From Charina bottae (Eukaryota; Chordata; Lepidosauria; Squamata; Charinaidae), in NCBI GenBank assembly GCA_023362775.1, contig JALMGJ010000016.1, forward strand, positions 2,836,001 to 2,900,000: 64,000 bases of DNA. The letters run 5' to 3'. A program made the translations under genes and the position numbers. Positions 10,393-22,456 of this stretch are shown here, piece by piece (position 1 is the stretch's first letter; every line of letters starts with the position of its first letter). The notes beneath the pieces are model-generated. The model was not told where the DNA came from and ran no database searches. It saw only the letters and a program-made list of their open reading frames with translations.

Positions 10393-10887
10393 CTTCCACA
10401 GCATTGACAAAGCTCCCAGTAATCCTTTGTAAGCATAAATTGATGGAGACCCATCTGCTACAATATCCAATGAGTATCCATGAGTCTCTATCCTGTTCCA
10501 CCCATTGAAAAAGCTGGAACTGGTTGGCATGTAGCTACTCAGATGAGGTAAAAGCTAATTGTGACTAGGCAATTTCCAGGCTCTTGCTTTCCCTTACAGT
10601 TCTTTATCTGAACATTAAACTTGGCCAGAATAGCCTGTTAAACAGAGAATCCCTTCCAAAAGATATTTGTCTCGGTACAGTAAAATGCATGGACATTCTA
10701 TTGCAAAAGCAGTATATTCCCAAATAAATGCATGCAGCAACCAGATTTTTCCATAATAGGATTGCATTAAGAGACAGATACAACAAGTATCCAAGTAACT
10801 CTACTTTTAGTTTTGAAGGATTGGACATCTGCATATATAATCAGATGTCTCTTTTGTTTGAAATGGTCCAAAACCAAGGAAAGGACA
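10393..10887. other. No feature seen
   Basis: No gene, repeat family or notable motif recognised. Confidence 0.5.
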
Positions 10888-10972
10888 GGGGGAGGGGAGG
10901 GGAGGGCAGGGCAGGGGAGGGGAGGGGAGGGGAGAGGAGAGGAGAGGAGAGATGAGAGGAGAGGAGAGGAGA
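10888..10972. repeat. (GGGGA)n/(GGAGA)n purine tract, G-quadruplex capable
   Basis: At least nine G-runs of three to five bases are separated by single A or CA, followed by a GGAGA-type run. The density of G-runs is far above what one intramolecular quadruplex needs. The plus strand is almost pure purine. Confidence 0.92.
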
Positions 10973-11519
10973 AGCCTCCACCTAAGAAGTCAGCTATTTC
11001 TGGCATGATAGATCATTTGTTTTTCTCATTTCTAGAGAAATGGTACTTTGGATAAAATCCTATTTGGGGTTATTAATTCAGCTTAATGATATTTAACAAG
11101 CTTTACACATTATTAATAGCTTCTGCTCAAGTTTGTATAATGAAAATAAGCAGGATATTGCTTGCCCTGCTGGACACTACCAACTTGTTAGGATTTTTGC
11201 TTTATTGTGGTTCAGAGGCTCCTCTCTTACTTTATTTTCAATTCCTAAATTGCATGGCAGGATTTTGCTAATTGACCAACAGGGAGGCCCCCACCTGCTG
11301 GGGCCTATGTCACCTGGTAAACATTACAGCTGAGAAATTATTCTGAACCATGCTTGGTACTTCTCTTAGTGTGGAAAGAAAAAAAGGGAGAAAGACAAGA
11401 GGCAAACTCATAGAGTTTACTACCTTGATGGTAGTAATCAGTTCAATGAAAATTACCTAAACAAATTTCACTCTTCATTAGACTTGGTACAGTCAAGCAG
11501 AACAGCTAGACAATATATT
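10973..11519. other. No feature seen
   Basis: No gene or repeat recognised. Confidence 0.45.
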
Positions 11520-12185
11520 TACACTGTAGAAGGAGAGCCACATTAGTCTATGGTAGCTCAAAATCAGAAGGATTCTGGTTGCATCTTTTCTGACTAACAA
11601 ATGTCATTAAAAGATACAAGCTGTAATTCACTTCACCAGATGCATGGAGTGGTTCAGCTGATGTATGATTTGAAAAGGTGATGAACACCTATTGTGTTTT
11701 TGAACTCCTTCTGAAATAGCCTTTTATATATATATGCAAGTTCACAATCTCTTGCTCTGTAAAGCTGATGTAGTTTCATTGTTCTAAAATGGCAACTTTC
11801 AAATTTGTAATCAAGTGTCCCAGGAGATTAAAATGCTCTGATACTACTTTATGCTCATTTTTAGTCCTGATGTCAAAGTTGTGTTCACTAATTGCTTTGT
11901 GCAAGTCTGACCAGTGCGTTCAATGTAGAGTGCACAGGGCATTGCTGGCAAGATGATGGCATACATTACAATGAAGGAACAGCACATGAAGCTGTTGGGA
12001 CTTGTGATGGTGATGTTGGTGAAAATGAAGGAAAGAAAAGACATCTGGCCTTGTTACAGGCCCTGGTTCTATATTAGCATCACTGTTCTGTTGTTACTTG
12101 TAAGAATAAATATCAGGTTGGGAGGTTGTTTGTATAAAATTATGGACCTGCCACCCAGTGTCTGAGAAAATGTGGTATCCAGTAG
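11520..12185 (-). mobile_element. Penelope-like element fragment (GIY-YIG region)
   Basis: On the minus strand a frame near 12044-11844 contains CALYIERTGQTCTKQL, matching the 'ALYIGETGQTLRKR' block of the GIY-YIG endonuclease in Penelope-like retroelements. Shifted frames downstream give DIRTKNEHK, HFNLLGHLITNLKVAILEQ-like and EIVNLHIY-like segments, the usual order after that block. Several frameshifts and stops make it a dead, old copy; the RT part is absent. Penelope-like elements use a telomerase-related RT with this nuclease. Confidence 0.6.
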
Positions 12186-12202
12186 GGCTTTTAGTTTATT
12201 TA

Positions 12203-12207
<5 letters not shown>

Positions 12208-12256
<49 letters not shown>

Positions 12257-12257
12257 T
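12208..12257. repeat. (ATT)n at the 3' end of the L2 copy
   Basis: Trinucleotide run directly abutting the 3' terminus of the minus-strand L2 element. Confidence 0.92.
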
Positions 12258-12483
12258 TAACTTATATGACCGCCCATCTCCCTCAACGGGGAACTCTGGG
12301 CGGTTTACAATAAAACTGATTAAAATAAAATATGAAATATAAAATCACACAATTAATACAATAAATAATTATAGAATCCAGTTGGTAAGATAGCTTAATA
12401 AAAGGAAGGACATTATGGAATTAACCACCCCCATGAGGAACTATTATTTCCTCCTTCCCATGCCAGGCGGCAGAACCAGGTCT

Positions 12484-12885
12484 TCAGTTCTTTCCAAATG
12501 TCAGGAGGGAGGGGATCTGCCTCAATTCTGGGGGCAAGGTGTTCCAAAGTGCGGGTGCCACCACAGAGAAGGCCCGCCTCCTAGACCCCACCAGATGACA
12601 CTCTCTTATTGATGGAGTTCGTAGCAGACCCTCTCTGAATGATTGGGTGGGGCCGGTCGATAATATGGGGATAAGATGGTCCCTCAGGTATTCTGGCCCC
12701 ATGCCATATAGGGCTTTAAAGGTGATAACCAACACCTTGAATTGTACACGGAAGCAAACCGGCACCCAATGCAGCTCGCGGAGCAAAGGTGTTATATGTG
12801 CCAATCTTGGTGCACCTAGAATTGCTCGCGCGGCCACATTCTGCACCAGCTGTAGCTTCCGGATAGTCTTCAAAGGTAGCCCCAT
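12484..12885 (-). pseudogene. L2 LINE ORF2 C-terminal segment
   Basis: About 133 codons stay open and encode the post-RT region of L2 ORF2: QLVQNVAARAILGAPRL, ITPLLRELHWVPVCFRV, VLVITFKALYGMGPEYL and RAFSVVAPALWNTLPPEL. The plus-strand copy at 18525-18959 matches it block by block. The region carries no known catalytic residues. It is part of a dead 5'-truncated element. Confidence 0.8.
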
Positions 12886-13041
12886 GTAGAGCGCATTGCA
12901 ATAGTCTACATGGGAGATGACGAGAGCATGAGTGACTGTTCAGAGGGCATCGCGATCCAGGAATGGGCGTAACTGGCACACCAGCCGAAGCTGTGCAAAA
13001 GCCCTCCTAGCCACGACTGCCACCTGCTCTTCGAGCAGGAG

Positions 13042-13566
13042 TCATGAGTCTAGAAGTACCCCCAAGTTCCGCACCGGCTCCGAATAAAGCAGTGCTACCC
13101 CATCGAGAACCAAAGATGACAATTTCCCAGAAGATGCTAAGCCATCAATCCACAGCCACTCGGTCTTGCCAGGGTTCAATTGAAGCCTGTTGTTCCCCAT
13201 CCAGGCCCTCACAGCCCCCAGGCACTGAGACAGGGTGGTTACTGCATCACTTACTTCACCTGGGATGGAGATATACAATTGAGTATCATCAGCATATTAA
13301 TGATACCTCATCCCATGGTGACGGATGATCTCACCCAGCAGTTTCATGTAGATGTTGAATAGGAGAGGAGAGAGAACCGAACACCGTGGCACCTCACATA
13401 AGAGAGGTCGCGGGCTGGATCTCTCCTCCCCTATCACCACCAACTGGGAATGGCCCCGGAGGAAGGAGGTGAACCAGCGTAAAACTACACCGCCCACCCC
13501 CAACTCCCTAAGCCGACCCAAAAGGATACCATGGTAGATGGTATCGAAAGCCGCTGAGAGATCCAA
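13042..13566 (-). pseudogene. L2 LINE RT core (motifs A-C), frameshifted
   Basis: Two adjoining frames hold RT palm motifs: [20 protein letters not shown], then [18 protein letters not shown] (motif B with the usual glycine and glutamine of GVPQGS lost), and after a stop near 13290 YADDTQLYISIPG with NRLQLNPGKTEWL and NLGVLLDS. Motif C is intact, motif B is degraded, so it is not functional. Confidence 0.8.
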
Positions 13567-13598
13567 GATGCCAGGATGGATGCACTACCTCCATCCCG

Positions 13599-13650
13599 CT
13601 CCCATTAATAACAATAACTCCCATTAATAACACATTAATGGGGTTATACA
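13599..13650. repeat. Short direct repeat at the L2 5' junction
   Basis: CTCCCATTAATAACA occurs at 13599-13613 and again at 13618-13632, right where L2 similarity ends; an imperfect third CATTAAT follows. Confidence 0.6.
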
Positions 13651-13689
13651 TACTGTATGTCAAATTCTCCTATGGAAGAATATTGGAAC

Positions 13690-14270
13690 AAGACTCAGGC
13701 ACAGCAGAAAGGATGGGAAACTACAAAGGGAGAAGTTTATTTGCTCTTACATAGAACTGTGGGTCAAGCAAAGAAATACACAAAAGAAGAGAATATCTGT
13801 AGCTCAGGGTTGAATTGTGGAGTCCTTGGTGCTCTCTGAGCTTGGTTGTTTGCTTGCAGAAGTTTCATTATCCAACTAGGTAACATCATCAGTGCTAGTG
13901 AGTGTGGGTTTGCTCCCTGTTTATATACAGTAGCTTGCCCTGCCAGTATTGGTGGGGGTGTGGTTTTCTCCTTTGTAGTTCCTTGATTAGGGTATTGTTT
14001 TCTGCTTGATTATTTGTCTGGTTTTAATCCCTGCTTATCTGGGTGTTGGTTGCTGGAGAGGATGTGTTCTGGTCTTTTTGTTTCTTTCTTAGCTTTTTTA
14101 TTGTCTCTTTTGAATGGTGTGTAAATGTGGTTTATCTCTATGTGTCTATCCATGGCTGATTTGTCTGGATGCCAAGCTTCCAGGATTTCCCTGGAAGCCA
14201 TCCGCATGTAGGGGACAATAATGCTTCCATAAAATATTCCATTTCATGTTTGAAAACCGTTGAGGGACAT
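13690..14270 (-). mobile_element. Penelope-like element, C-terminal and 3' region
   Basis: The minus strand reads [25 protein letters not shown] (around 14195-14115), matching the '...ESLEAW...SINRHID...Y..L' end of Penelope-like proteins. It is followed by a 3' region with the family-typical CTGATGATGTTACCTAGTTG / GGATAATGAAACTTCTGCAA block (about 13850-13895 on the plus strand as its complement). The RT is not present. It may be a separate copy from the fragment at 11520-12185, since each holds a different part. Confidence 0.55.
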
Positions 14271-15464
14271 TTATGATAAACTGCCATTGTGATAACTCAT
14301 TGTGACCATAGCAATTTCTCTCCCAAATAAGTTTCAAAGGGAACCAGATGCTTTGTCTTTATAACTCTCCATTTACACTACAATCTGATGGGGGCAGGAG
14401 AAGGCACCCAACCTTCATCCACACTGCTTGCTGAAGGATGACAGATGGCCATTCATGTTTTGAAGAAAATCAGAGCTGTCTGAAAACAGATTGAGGTCCA
14501 TTACCCTTCATTAATTGCATGGGTGAGCAAGCCATGCTGCAGCATTTAAAAGATCTTGATCCAAATGTGTGCTGTAAGAGCTCAATGTGTGAAGTGGATT
14601 GATCTGGGATTTCACAGCCCATTGTTTCAGATGAGATAGATTTATCTCCTCAAACTTTCCACGGAGGAAGGAGCTATGAAAAGATTAGGCTTGGAGCTGA
14701 AATATTTTGAGAATCTACTTCATTGGACAATTACTCTCATTTAAAATGAAGCTCTAACTGTATAGTTACCATGCCCTTGAATGTACTGCTTCAATCTCCC
14801 AGATTCAGTTGCCTTTGAGAACGTTACCTTTTAAAAATCACAATGATCCTCAAATATGTGAAAGTAGCTTTGTTGCCAGAAAAAGGGAAATGTTGTAACC
14901 CGTATAACAAATTTTCAACATTTTCCCCATGTATCTAAGCCATCAGAAGACCAGTCAGCATCTATTACAATCAACTCCAAGATCACCTATTCAGCGTGGG
15001 AATCTGTGAGCAGGACCAGGAAAAAAAAACAGTACATGGTTCTCTAAATGCATACACACTCTGCTTGCAGTAAAATAAGATAGGAGTAAAATCTGTTATT
15101 TGAGCTGAAAAATGTTAAACAGTTCATATTCATGCAAACACTGGATTTCACACCTTGGTTTCTTTTTGATCACAGGAAGAGCAGTGCTGTCTTCCTAGTC
15201 TGAGGCCTCTGAATAGTTTCCCAAAGAAAAAAAAATACAGCTTTCCACCACCAGGATGAAATGAAGGAGAAGTGTGAGCCATTTGAAGGAATAGAAATAT
15301 AATCCAGTTTCAGAGATGGTGTAGATTATCAGTTTGGTATGGGAGGTTAGGAAGCCAGGATATCTTTGAATTTAGCCAATCTGGGGCCCATTCCCAGCAT
15401 GCATCTTTTTCAAGCATCACCCTTTCTAACATTGGAAACAATTAGCTTCTTACCTTAAATATCT
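14271..15464. other. No feature seen
   Basis: Unique-looking sequence without gene or repeat match. Confidence 0.5.
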
Positions 15465-15509
15465 TAAGGTAAATTACGTTAAGGTAAATTACGTTAAGGT
15501 AAATTACCT
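15465..15509. repeat. 15-bp tandem repeat x3
   Basis: TTAAGGTAAATTACG is repeated three times in tandem (third copy ends with a changed base). It is preceded by the inverted repeat TTACCTTAA...TTAAGGTAA (15451-15473), so the strand can fold back at the array edge. Confidence 0.9.
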
Positions 15510-15786
15510 CTTACCTAAATTCAGAGATATTCTGACCTCTTCAAATCCAAATACTTTATGATCCCTGAGATGCTCTTATAAGTACCATAAGATTCCAACC
15601 TGATTTTACATGCAACATCTACTCAATGTAATAAAATCTGGTCTCAGAACATTCATATTTTCATTTTGGAACTCAGCCGATCTCATAGGATTTTTGAAAT
15701 TAAACATCCCAGATTTTTTTTTAAAGATTGACTGAGCTGGTATCATTTTTTTTTTTACTTAAACACCCCTCCCCATTTCCCTCTCC

Positions 15787-15796
15787 TTCCCTCCCT

Positions 15797-15834
<38 letters not shown>
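15787..15834. repeat. (CCCT)n then (CT)n microsatellite
   Basis: Same compound structure as at 7053-7106. Confidence 0.95.
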
Positions 15835-15835
<1 letters not shown>

Positions 15836-15839
<4 letters not shown>

Positions 15840-16375
15840 GCTGGAACATTTTTTTGAGGCTAAATTACAGTACATCTGTACAATCAGCAGCATTCTTGCT
15901 CACAGCATGAATAAAATTAGCAATGGTGGGAGGAAATGCTCCAGTTCCTAATGAAATATACAACATTATGTGATGCAAGACCATGCATTTGCATGGCCTA
16001 ATAATAAACACCTTTTCCATTTGCTCAGTCTCCTATTAGTGGAAAATAAAAGTAAGTAAAATGAAATAAAAAAGAACAGGGTAAAGGATACACATTTATT
16101 TAAAGAAATGCACTTTCAATAAAAGTAGGGAAGTTGTAAACTCTCACACTTTCTGTCAGACAGACCAAACTGCAACTGAAGTACATCTCCCAAAAGCCCC
16201 TGCCACCATGATCCAGTGGTGAAGAAAGCTGGGAGTTGTAGTTCTGCAATATATGGAAATATGTAGGTGTAATGACCCCAACTACAATGCCCAAGTAAAC
16301 ACTTCTCGATGCAATTCATTGAAATGCAGATTAAGCTTTATTCAGGATACATGTAAATTGAAGCATTCCTAAAGA
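15836..16375. other. Unique DNA with a possible old palindromic MITE fragment
   Basis: No gene. Around 16165-16255 the words TCTCCCAAAAGCCCC... and GGGAGTTGTAGTTCT resemble the two inner arms of the amniote repeat better seen at 51729-51878. Confidence 0.3.
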
Positions 16376-16424
16376 TCTGAACCGCTCAGAGTTCCCTGTT
16401 GGGGGAGATGGGCGGTTATATAAA

Positions 16425-16476
<52 letters not shown>

Positions 16477-16478
16477 AT
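16376..16478 (+). mobile_element. L2 3' end with (AAAT)n tail
   Basis: GAACCGCTCAGAGTTCCCTG, GGGGGAGATGGGCGGTTATA and an AAAT tetranucleotide run (16425-16478) form the standard squamate L2 terminus. Only about 50 bp of LINE sequence is retained. Confidence 0.85.
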
Positions 16479-18520
16479 GCGGATTCCCGCCAAACCTTGC
16501 TAAGTTAACTCTCCCCCTTGCGCGCCAATTTCAGGCTCAATGATGTCCATGTCCAAAACTTTTGCTCTCTGTTCCCAGCCTCCATCTCCTGCAGGTGGTT
16601 GACCTTGATGCTGCATTCTCCAGTCTCCATGAGCCATAACACTCCGTGCCCATTCCCTCCTCCCCTCAGTTCACACACTAACTACTTTCCAATACCTAAT
16701 GACAGGATTCATGGCAATGAACCCTGACAGTAGGTTCCTTCCCACTGTTCTAGAAGTAATGGGCTATTTCCCTCCAAACATTGTTTATTGAATTATGAAT
16801 GATGCTTTGGAGTGAAAGGATTGGGGGTTCAAACTATTATAATTTAAAATGTTGAGGATAACATGGTACCTATATCTCATAATAGATCCAACTTTGCAAT
16901 AATAACCATGGGTTGCATCCAAAGTTGCAGGCTCCTTCAATTTCAGCAGAGATTCCTGTAGGAAGAAGGGAAGGAAAGAAATAATTTCTACCCCCCCCCC
17001 TTCTTTTGCAGAACCTCTAAGCTAACCCTTATGCTGTTCTGGAAGGTCAACTAACTTTCCAAAGGAGATTTTCAAAGAGAATGAATAAAACTGCTTTTCC
17101 CCAGTAAGGAACACCCCATGAATGGAGATCTGCACATAATACATTTATTGCCAAATGAGTAAAATTAAATCAGTCCACTTGTCAGCACTCTTGAAATGGC
17201 AAAATCCTAATACACTTACAGTATATGAAGAACAGAACATATAATTCAATTCAAGTGCTCATATTTTCCCTTTTACACTGTTTCAGATTCACTGGACAAA
17301 GAAAACAACCATTGAAAAGTGTTTTACTGTTGTAATACCTGAAGAAAAAGCTCGCCACAGTGAGAAATTAAGTACCTCTGTAAGCTTTTCTCATAGACAT
17401 GCCACCCCTCCCTCCCATCTAACACTGTACAAATCAATGTAAGAAAAATCACTGGATGCAAAATGTTGTTTTGTTCCTTTCTTTTGAGTCAGAGAACTGT
17501 TCTTTCCTTAAATGTCACCATGACCAAGAATAAGTTAAAAAAAGTTAGAACTAAAAATGTTTCTAAACAAAAATGTTTAGAAATATTATTGACTTGGGAA
17601 CTAATACGTTTTAAAAATATCAAAAAATGTTTTAAAATATTATTGAATTGGGAATTTTAAAAACATTATGGTAAAAATATAATAAGTTTCTGCATAAAAC
17701 CATGAAAAGTGGATGCAAAATTGTAGTATTAGTTTATTCAAATGTTATACAAGTGAAATAAGAAAACTGAATGTCATTTTCATTAAACCTGAAGTGCAAT
17801 ATAAAATAGGAAGATGTGATTCATTATATGAAGGGCTTCACTTGTATTCTCTGGGCCTGACTCATTTTATTGCCTAAGAAGAACCTGCAAATGGTACCTA
17901 GCCCCACTTCCCTACTCAAAGCATATATTGACAGTCAAATTATTTTGGCATCCTTGTCTCTCTGCCACCAAAAAAAACAAAACAAAACAAAAAAAAGTTG
18001 CCTTCTTCACAGGTAGTATGGGACACTAAAACACTAAATAATGAACAATTGTTTCCACCCTGCAAGATCCAAGTTTTCTTTGGGGGCTGTTAAAAACATG
18101 AAGTACTGGCCCCTGCACTTATGATCCTAGGTATAAAATCTCTTGGATTGTAAAAGAAAAGCTGGTATTTCAATTAATTCTGAAATGACTTTTGCTAAAT
18201 TTCTGGGATTGTATGTTGGCTCTTCTTCCAGCCTGCAGAATCATCCTACAAAGCTTGCTGCCTATTTAGTAGGGCAGGCGGGGTAGGGAACCTTTCCCAG
18301 GTTAGACTGGGTTTACTTGCTTTGTTAGTTAGTGGATGGGGTGATTACCCAATGACCCAAAAGGTCATGCAAATGAGATTTACTGTATATAAATGACATA
18401 AATATGGTGGTGTTGTTGTTTTTTCTGGGAAAGAGGAGCCATAAAAATTTATAAATCTAGCCTAAAGCATTTTAATCTGTTTCTTTTCTAAAAATGATTG
18501 ACCAACATGTGTTAATTTTT
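16479..18520. other. No gene seen
   Basis: Mostly unique AT-rich DNA. Small features only: a C run at 16991-17000 and an AAAAC-rich patch near 17970-17997. Confidence 0.45.
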
Positions 18521-18524
18521 TCTG

Positions 18525-19140
18525 ATCCAGAATGCAGCTGTGCGGACAATTTTGGGTGTCCCAAGGAGGATACACATAACACCTTTGCTGCGCGAGCTGC
18601 ACTGGGTTCCAGTCTGCTTCTGGGTCCAATTCAAGGTGTTGGTTATCACCTTTAAAGCCCTACATGGCATGGGACCAGGACACCTAAGGGACTGCCTCAT
18701 CCCTATTACTTCATCCCGTCCCACCTGGGCATGCAGAGAGGGCATGCTGCAGACCCCTTCGGTTAAAGAGCTCCACCTAATGGGGTCACGTAAGCGTGCG
18801 TTCTCTGCTGTTGCCCCTGCCCTTTGGAACATTCTCCCCCCAGATATTAGACAGTCCCCCTCGCTCCTGGACTTCCAGAAGAAACTTAAAACCTGGTTTT
18901 GTCAGTATGCTTGGGGCGTGAAGGAGAATGTTGATACCTGGAGATGGCTAGCACCTTAGATTATCCCTGGAGTGCCCTTTTTACTTAAGAAGAACTTAAG
19001 AAGATTCCGTCATTGGATTTTATTATATTCTTTATATTTTCAATTGTTAGTTAATTTGTATTTTAATCTATTTATAATTATACATTAATGATTATATTTT
19101 GTTGTAAACCGCCCAGAGTCCCCCTTGGGACTTAAACACT
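18525..19140 (+). mobile_element. L2-type LINE 3' fragment
   Basis: A 5'-truncated plus-strand L2 copy. An open segment to 18959 encodes the ORF2 C-terminus: QNAAVRTILGVPRRIHITPL, LRELHWVPVCFWVQFKVLV, RKRAFSAVAPALWNILPPDI. An untranslated region follows, with the terminal TGTAAACCGCCCAGAGTCCC block at about 19100-19120. The usual AAAT tail is replaced by irregular CTTTAAACAC units. It is homologous to 12484-12885 on the opposite strand. Confidence 0.85.
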
Positions 19141-19236
19141 TTAAACTTTAAACACTTCATACTCTTCCCACCATGGTACCATGGTAACCCATACTCCATA
19201 CTCACGGGCTCATCCTCATTCTAGCCCACTTCTTTC

Positions 19237-19285
<49 letters not shown>
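19237..19285. repeat. (ATT)n microsatellite
   Basis: Directly visible trinucleotide run. Confidence 0.92.
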
Positions 19286-19286
<1 letters not shown>

Positions 19287-19990
19287 CCTCCCATCATCTA
19301 ACCATCCCTCTTACCTATGGAGAAGAAATCCTGGGACAGTCTTTTAAACATGTTGGATAGAGAGCCACAAATCTAACCTATACGTCTTAGTATGAGCGCA
19401 TGGGTAGAATCATTCTCTATTATATTGCTTGTTTTGCCCTTACACTGCATCTATCTTCTTCTAAATTTTAGAGTATTTGGATAAGATATAGAGAGAATAA
19501 ATTTCATGAACTTTCAAGAACTAGACTGATGCTTTTTCAAACAGCCTGGAAAATAACGGAATTGATCTAAATTTTAAACAACATTGCCTTTCAGTTTGAT
19601 ACCTGATTTAATTAGAATCCAAGGGAGCCAGTGAGGAACTGAAACAGCATGTCTTCGATATCTACCTTCCCAGTGATCAGAATACTATCTCTCCTATTAT
19701 GGGGGTGATGTAGGATTTATCCCACCTAATTACTTAATGAATATCTTAAGTCTGTCACTTCAAAGCTTTTTATCCCTGGTGAGATTTAACTCCCTACTTT
19801 TTAAGCTGAAAGTAGAGAGATACAATAATACCTTGGTATAAAATCAGCTAAGACCCTGTCCACTGGGGGACACTAAGTCTATCCATTTTATATAGCTTAA
19901 TGTGCAGACTTCATAAACTCCCTGCTGTTATATTGCTCTGGCTCATTTGATGAGAACACTCATCTTCTTCTGTTTTATTTATTTGTTTAT
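19286..19990. other. No feature seen
   Basis: No gene or repeat recognised. Confidence 0.45.
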
Positions 19991-20022
19991 TGCAATATGG
20001 GCGGTGATATAAGTTGGAGAAA

Positions 20023-20060
<38 letters not shown>
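19991..20060 (+). mobile_element. L2 3' tail with (AAAT)n
   Basis: ATGGGCGGTGATATAAGTTG followed by AAAT units is a minimal L2 terminus like the one at 33590-33631. Confidence 0.75.
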
Positions 20061-20061
<1 letters not shown>

Positions 20062-22091
20062 GCCTAGACTACCTTAACTTCTTGTGATTTGTTTGGCTGA
20101 TTGGTCTGCTGAAATGTCTAGAAAAATATCCCAGCTCTGTGCAATTGTTTTTGCTGCTAGGTGGTCCTAGGTCTCCACAGGAGAAGGGGGGTGAGGGGGA
20201 GCACATGTGTTATGTGTGTCATGACATCCACTTGCAGTTAAGGATGTAGCTTTCATTGTGACATCAAAATTCATATTTTATCATTTTGGCATCACTGTAG
20301 TTAGGAAAGGATGCCTATGCTAATAGTTGTTCAGCTGTTTCATACTAAATGTACTACATTTATTTTTCCCATAGCATAATTAAAATCAGTCTTTCACTTT
20401 TTGAGTTTAGATCAAAAAGTAGATAATTGTCTCTAATATTTTGACTTGTATTCTTTATTTTATCATTGCACTTCATTTTATCATTTCTATTTTCTATTGA
20501 TTTTAATTATCCGTATTGTCCTTTTCCTTTTATTTAAACTGCATAATTTCTGTTATTTACTCTGACCATAAATATACTATTATTTATCATGATTTTCTGA
20601 CCATAAATATACTATTATTTATCATAATTTTCTTTGAATGCAGCTTGTTCCTTGGTGATTGTGTGGAAACATATTTGTGACAAGATTTTCCTATCAGCTT
20701 TTTTCAACCTACAGGCTACAAAAGTGCTGTAAAATATTTTGAATTATAAACAAAGGCCAGTATTCCAGATTCCCTCCCTCCGTCCCTCCCTCCCTTCCTC
20801 TGTTTCTCCACCTCATTTTATCTGCATAGCAACTCTGTGACATGGGGGTTCAGCTGAGAGAGAGTAAATGCCCCCAAATTCTCCATGAAGCTTCATGTTC
20901 AAGTCTGGTTTTGAACATGGATTTTCACAGGTCTTACCATTTATATCTTTATTCAGCCCACAGTCTTTACATTTGTGTAGTATGGTTTGTCCATGCACAC
21001 TGTAGAATACACCACATATTACTAACTTTGTTATATGGTCCTATGGCCAAGCTCTGGGCTATGAGGAAAAATAAAGTACTTAGCATTCTTTGCAGAAGGA
21101 GGTGGGTAGAAAAAACTTGAACATGAAGAAAATTAAATTTCCCTTGCCTGACAAATTAACTCCATTTCATCTTATACTTCTATTGAATGTAAGTAACATT
21201 CTAGTGGTCCTGCATTATTTAGCTATGATTAAGTCCACTTAAAGCAAAATTATCTCTTCCCTGCACCCTCTTTCAAAGCTTCTTTGAGGAAGTGCAACGC
21301 ATTCCCACTTCCTTTCATCATTTATTTTCCACTTATGCCAAAGAAGCCATATTTGATTGTGACCTTGACTAAATTAGCAACTAAGAATTACATTTAAAAA
21401 TACAAAAAAAAAAAAAAACCACCCAGTTTTAATCTCAGAGAGTGAAAGGTTTTTATGAAGATGCTAGCAGAATTGAATGTAGATAGAAAGAAATACAAAC
21501 CCGTAATTCTAAAAATTATGTTTATGATCTTTTCTTTGGGAAGAGGATGGTAGATCAAATGAACATTATTTTTCCCCCTTGGACAGAAATAATCAGAATC
21601 TAATGGAGCTCCAACGTGATTCTCCCATCACAAGCACATACATTTAACATTGTAGAACTGCTGCTATATGACTAAAAACCTATCAGAGGCTTTTTTGTTT
21701 TTGTAGGGTGGTAAGGCCTACATTGCTTTGGCTTCATTCCCTTTCTTAGCTCTTATTATCGTCTCCTTTGAAGCTGAGGATGAAGCTGTAGGGGCAGACT
21801 AGATGGGCATTGTCAGCCTGGGGGAGCTGATTGGCAGGCAGGCAGGCAGAGCACTGCAGCGGTGTCCAGGGACAAGGAACCTGAGCAGGAGGAGTGACTC
21901 AAATACTGAGGGCCTGATCCTGATAGGGTGCCTAGCTCAAGGATGCAGCAGCAGCTTTGGAAGAAGAGCAAGAAGAGAGAGGAACAATTCCCCTCATTAA
22001 GCCATGATAGCAACTGAGGCTATATAAGAGCAGCAACCTCTAGGCCCTTTTCCATTTGTTGGAAACAACACCTCTATCTCTGGAAGTACAT
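20061..22091. other. No gene seen; one 35-bp tandem duplication and a CCCT tract
   Basis: A 35-bp unit starting TCTGACCATAAATATACTAT is duplicated in tandem (20561-20595 and 20596-20630, one mismatch). A CCCT-rich tract lies at 20771-20800. Otherwise unique. Confidence 0.55.
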
Positions 22092-22456
22092 ACAGGTATC
22101 CTTGCTTACTGACTGCCTCATTTAATGACTGCTTGAACTTACGATGGTATAAAAAAACAGCTTTGCGACCAATCCTTGCATTTACGATCATCACAGTGTC
22201 CCACAATCACATGATCGCCATTTGTGTGCTTCACAAGCAGCTTCCGACAAGCAGAGTTAATGGAGAATGTGGAAGTAAAAGTGCAAGTCACAGTCACATG
22301 ATGTCTTGCTTAATGACCACAGTGACTTGCTTAATGACTGAAGGGGAAGTGACATTGTAAGTCTGTCATGGTCATATGATTTTCTGCTTAGCGATCGTGG
22401 CACTTAGCGACAGAGTTCCTGGTCTCAACTGTAGTCACTAAGCGAGGTCTACCGGT
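22092..22456. mobile_element. Tigger-like (TcMar) MITE
   Basis: The element begins CAGGTATCCTTGCTTACTGA and ends with GTCACTAAGCGAGGTCTACCG, flanked by TA on both sides; the ends are inverted (CAGGTA... / ...TACCGG). The interior is rich in variants of CTTAATGACTG, CACTTAGCGAC and CACATGAT. TA target plus a CAGG-type terminus fits pogo/Tigger-type mariner derivatives. No transposase frame is present. A second partial copy lies at 30550-30612. Confidence 0.6.

Larger units (their letters stand above)
12258..13598 (-). mobile_element. L2-type LINE, 5'-truncated within the RT
   Basis: The minus-strand element ends in the squamate L2 terminus (the GCCCAGAGTTCCCCGTTGAG / GGGAGATGGGCGGTCATATA block, 12260-12310) followed by a simple-repeat tail. 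Translation from its 5' side shows [14 protein letters not shown] (RT motif A), [15 protein letters not shown] (motif B), YADDTQLYIS (motif C) across a stop or frameshift near 13290, then a thumb and C-terminal domain with VQNVAARAILG, HITPLLRELHWVPV and RRAFSVVAPALWNTLP. The RT fingers and the endonuclease are absent. L2/CR1-like LINEs are commonly 5'-truncated and lack clear TSDs. Confidence 0.88.

Noticed and set aside
10728..11055. Two Gly/Arg/Glu-rich plus-strand frames and the Ser/Pro-rich antisense frame
   Set aside because: They translate the purine microsatellite and have no real protein features.
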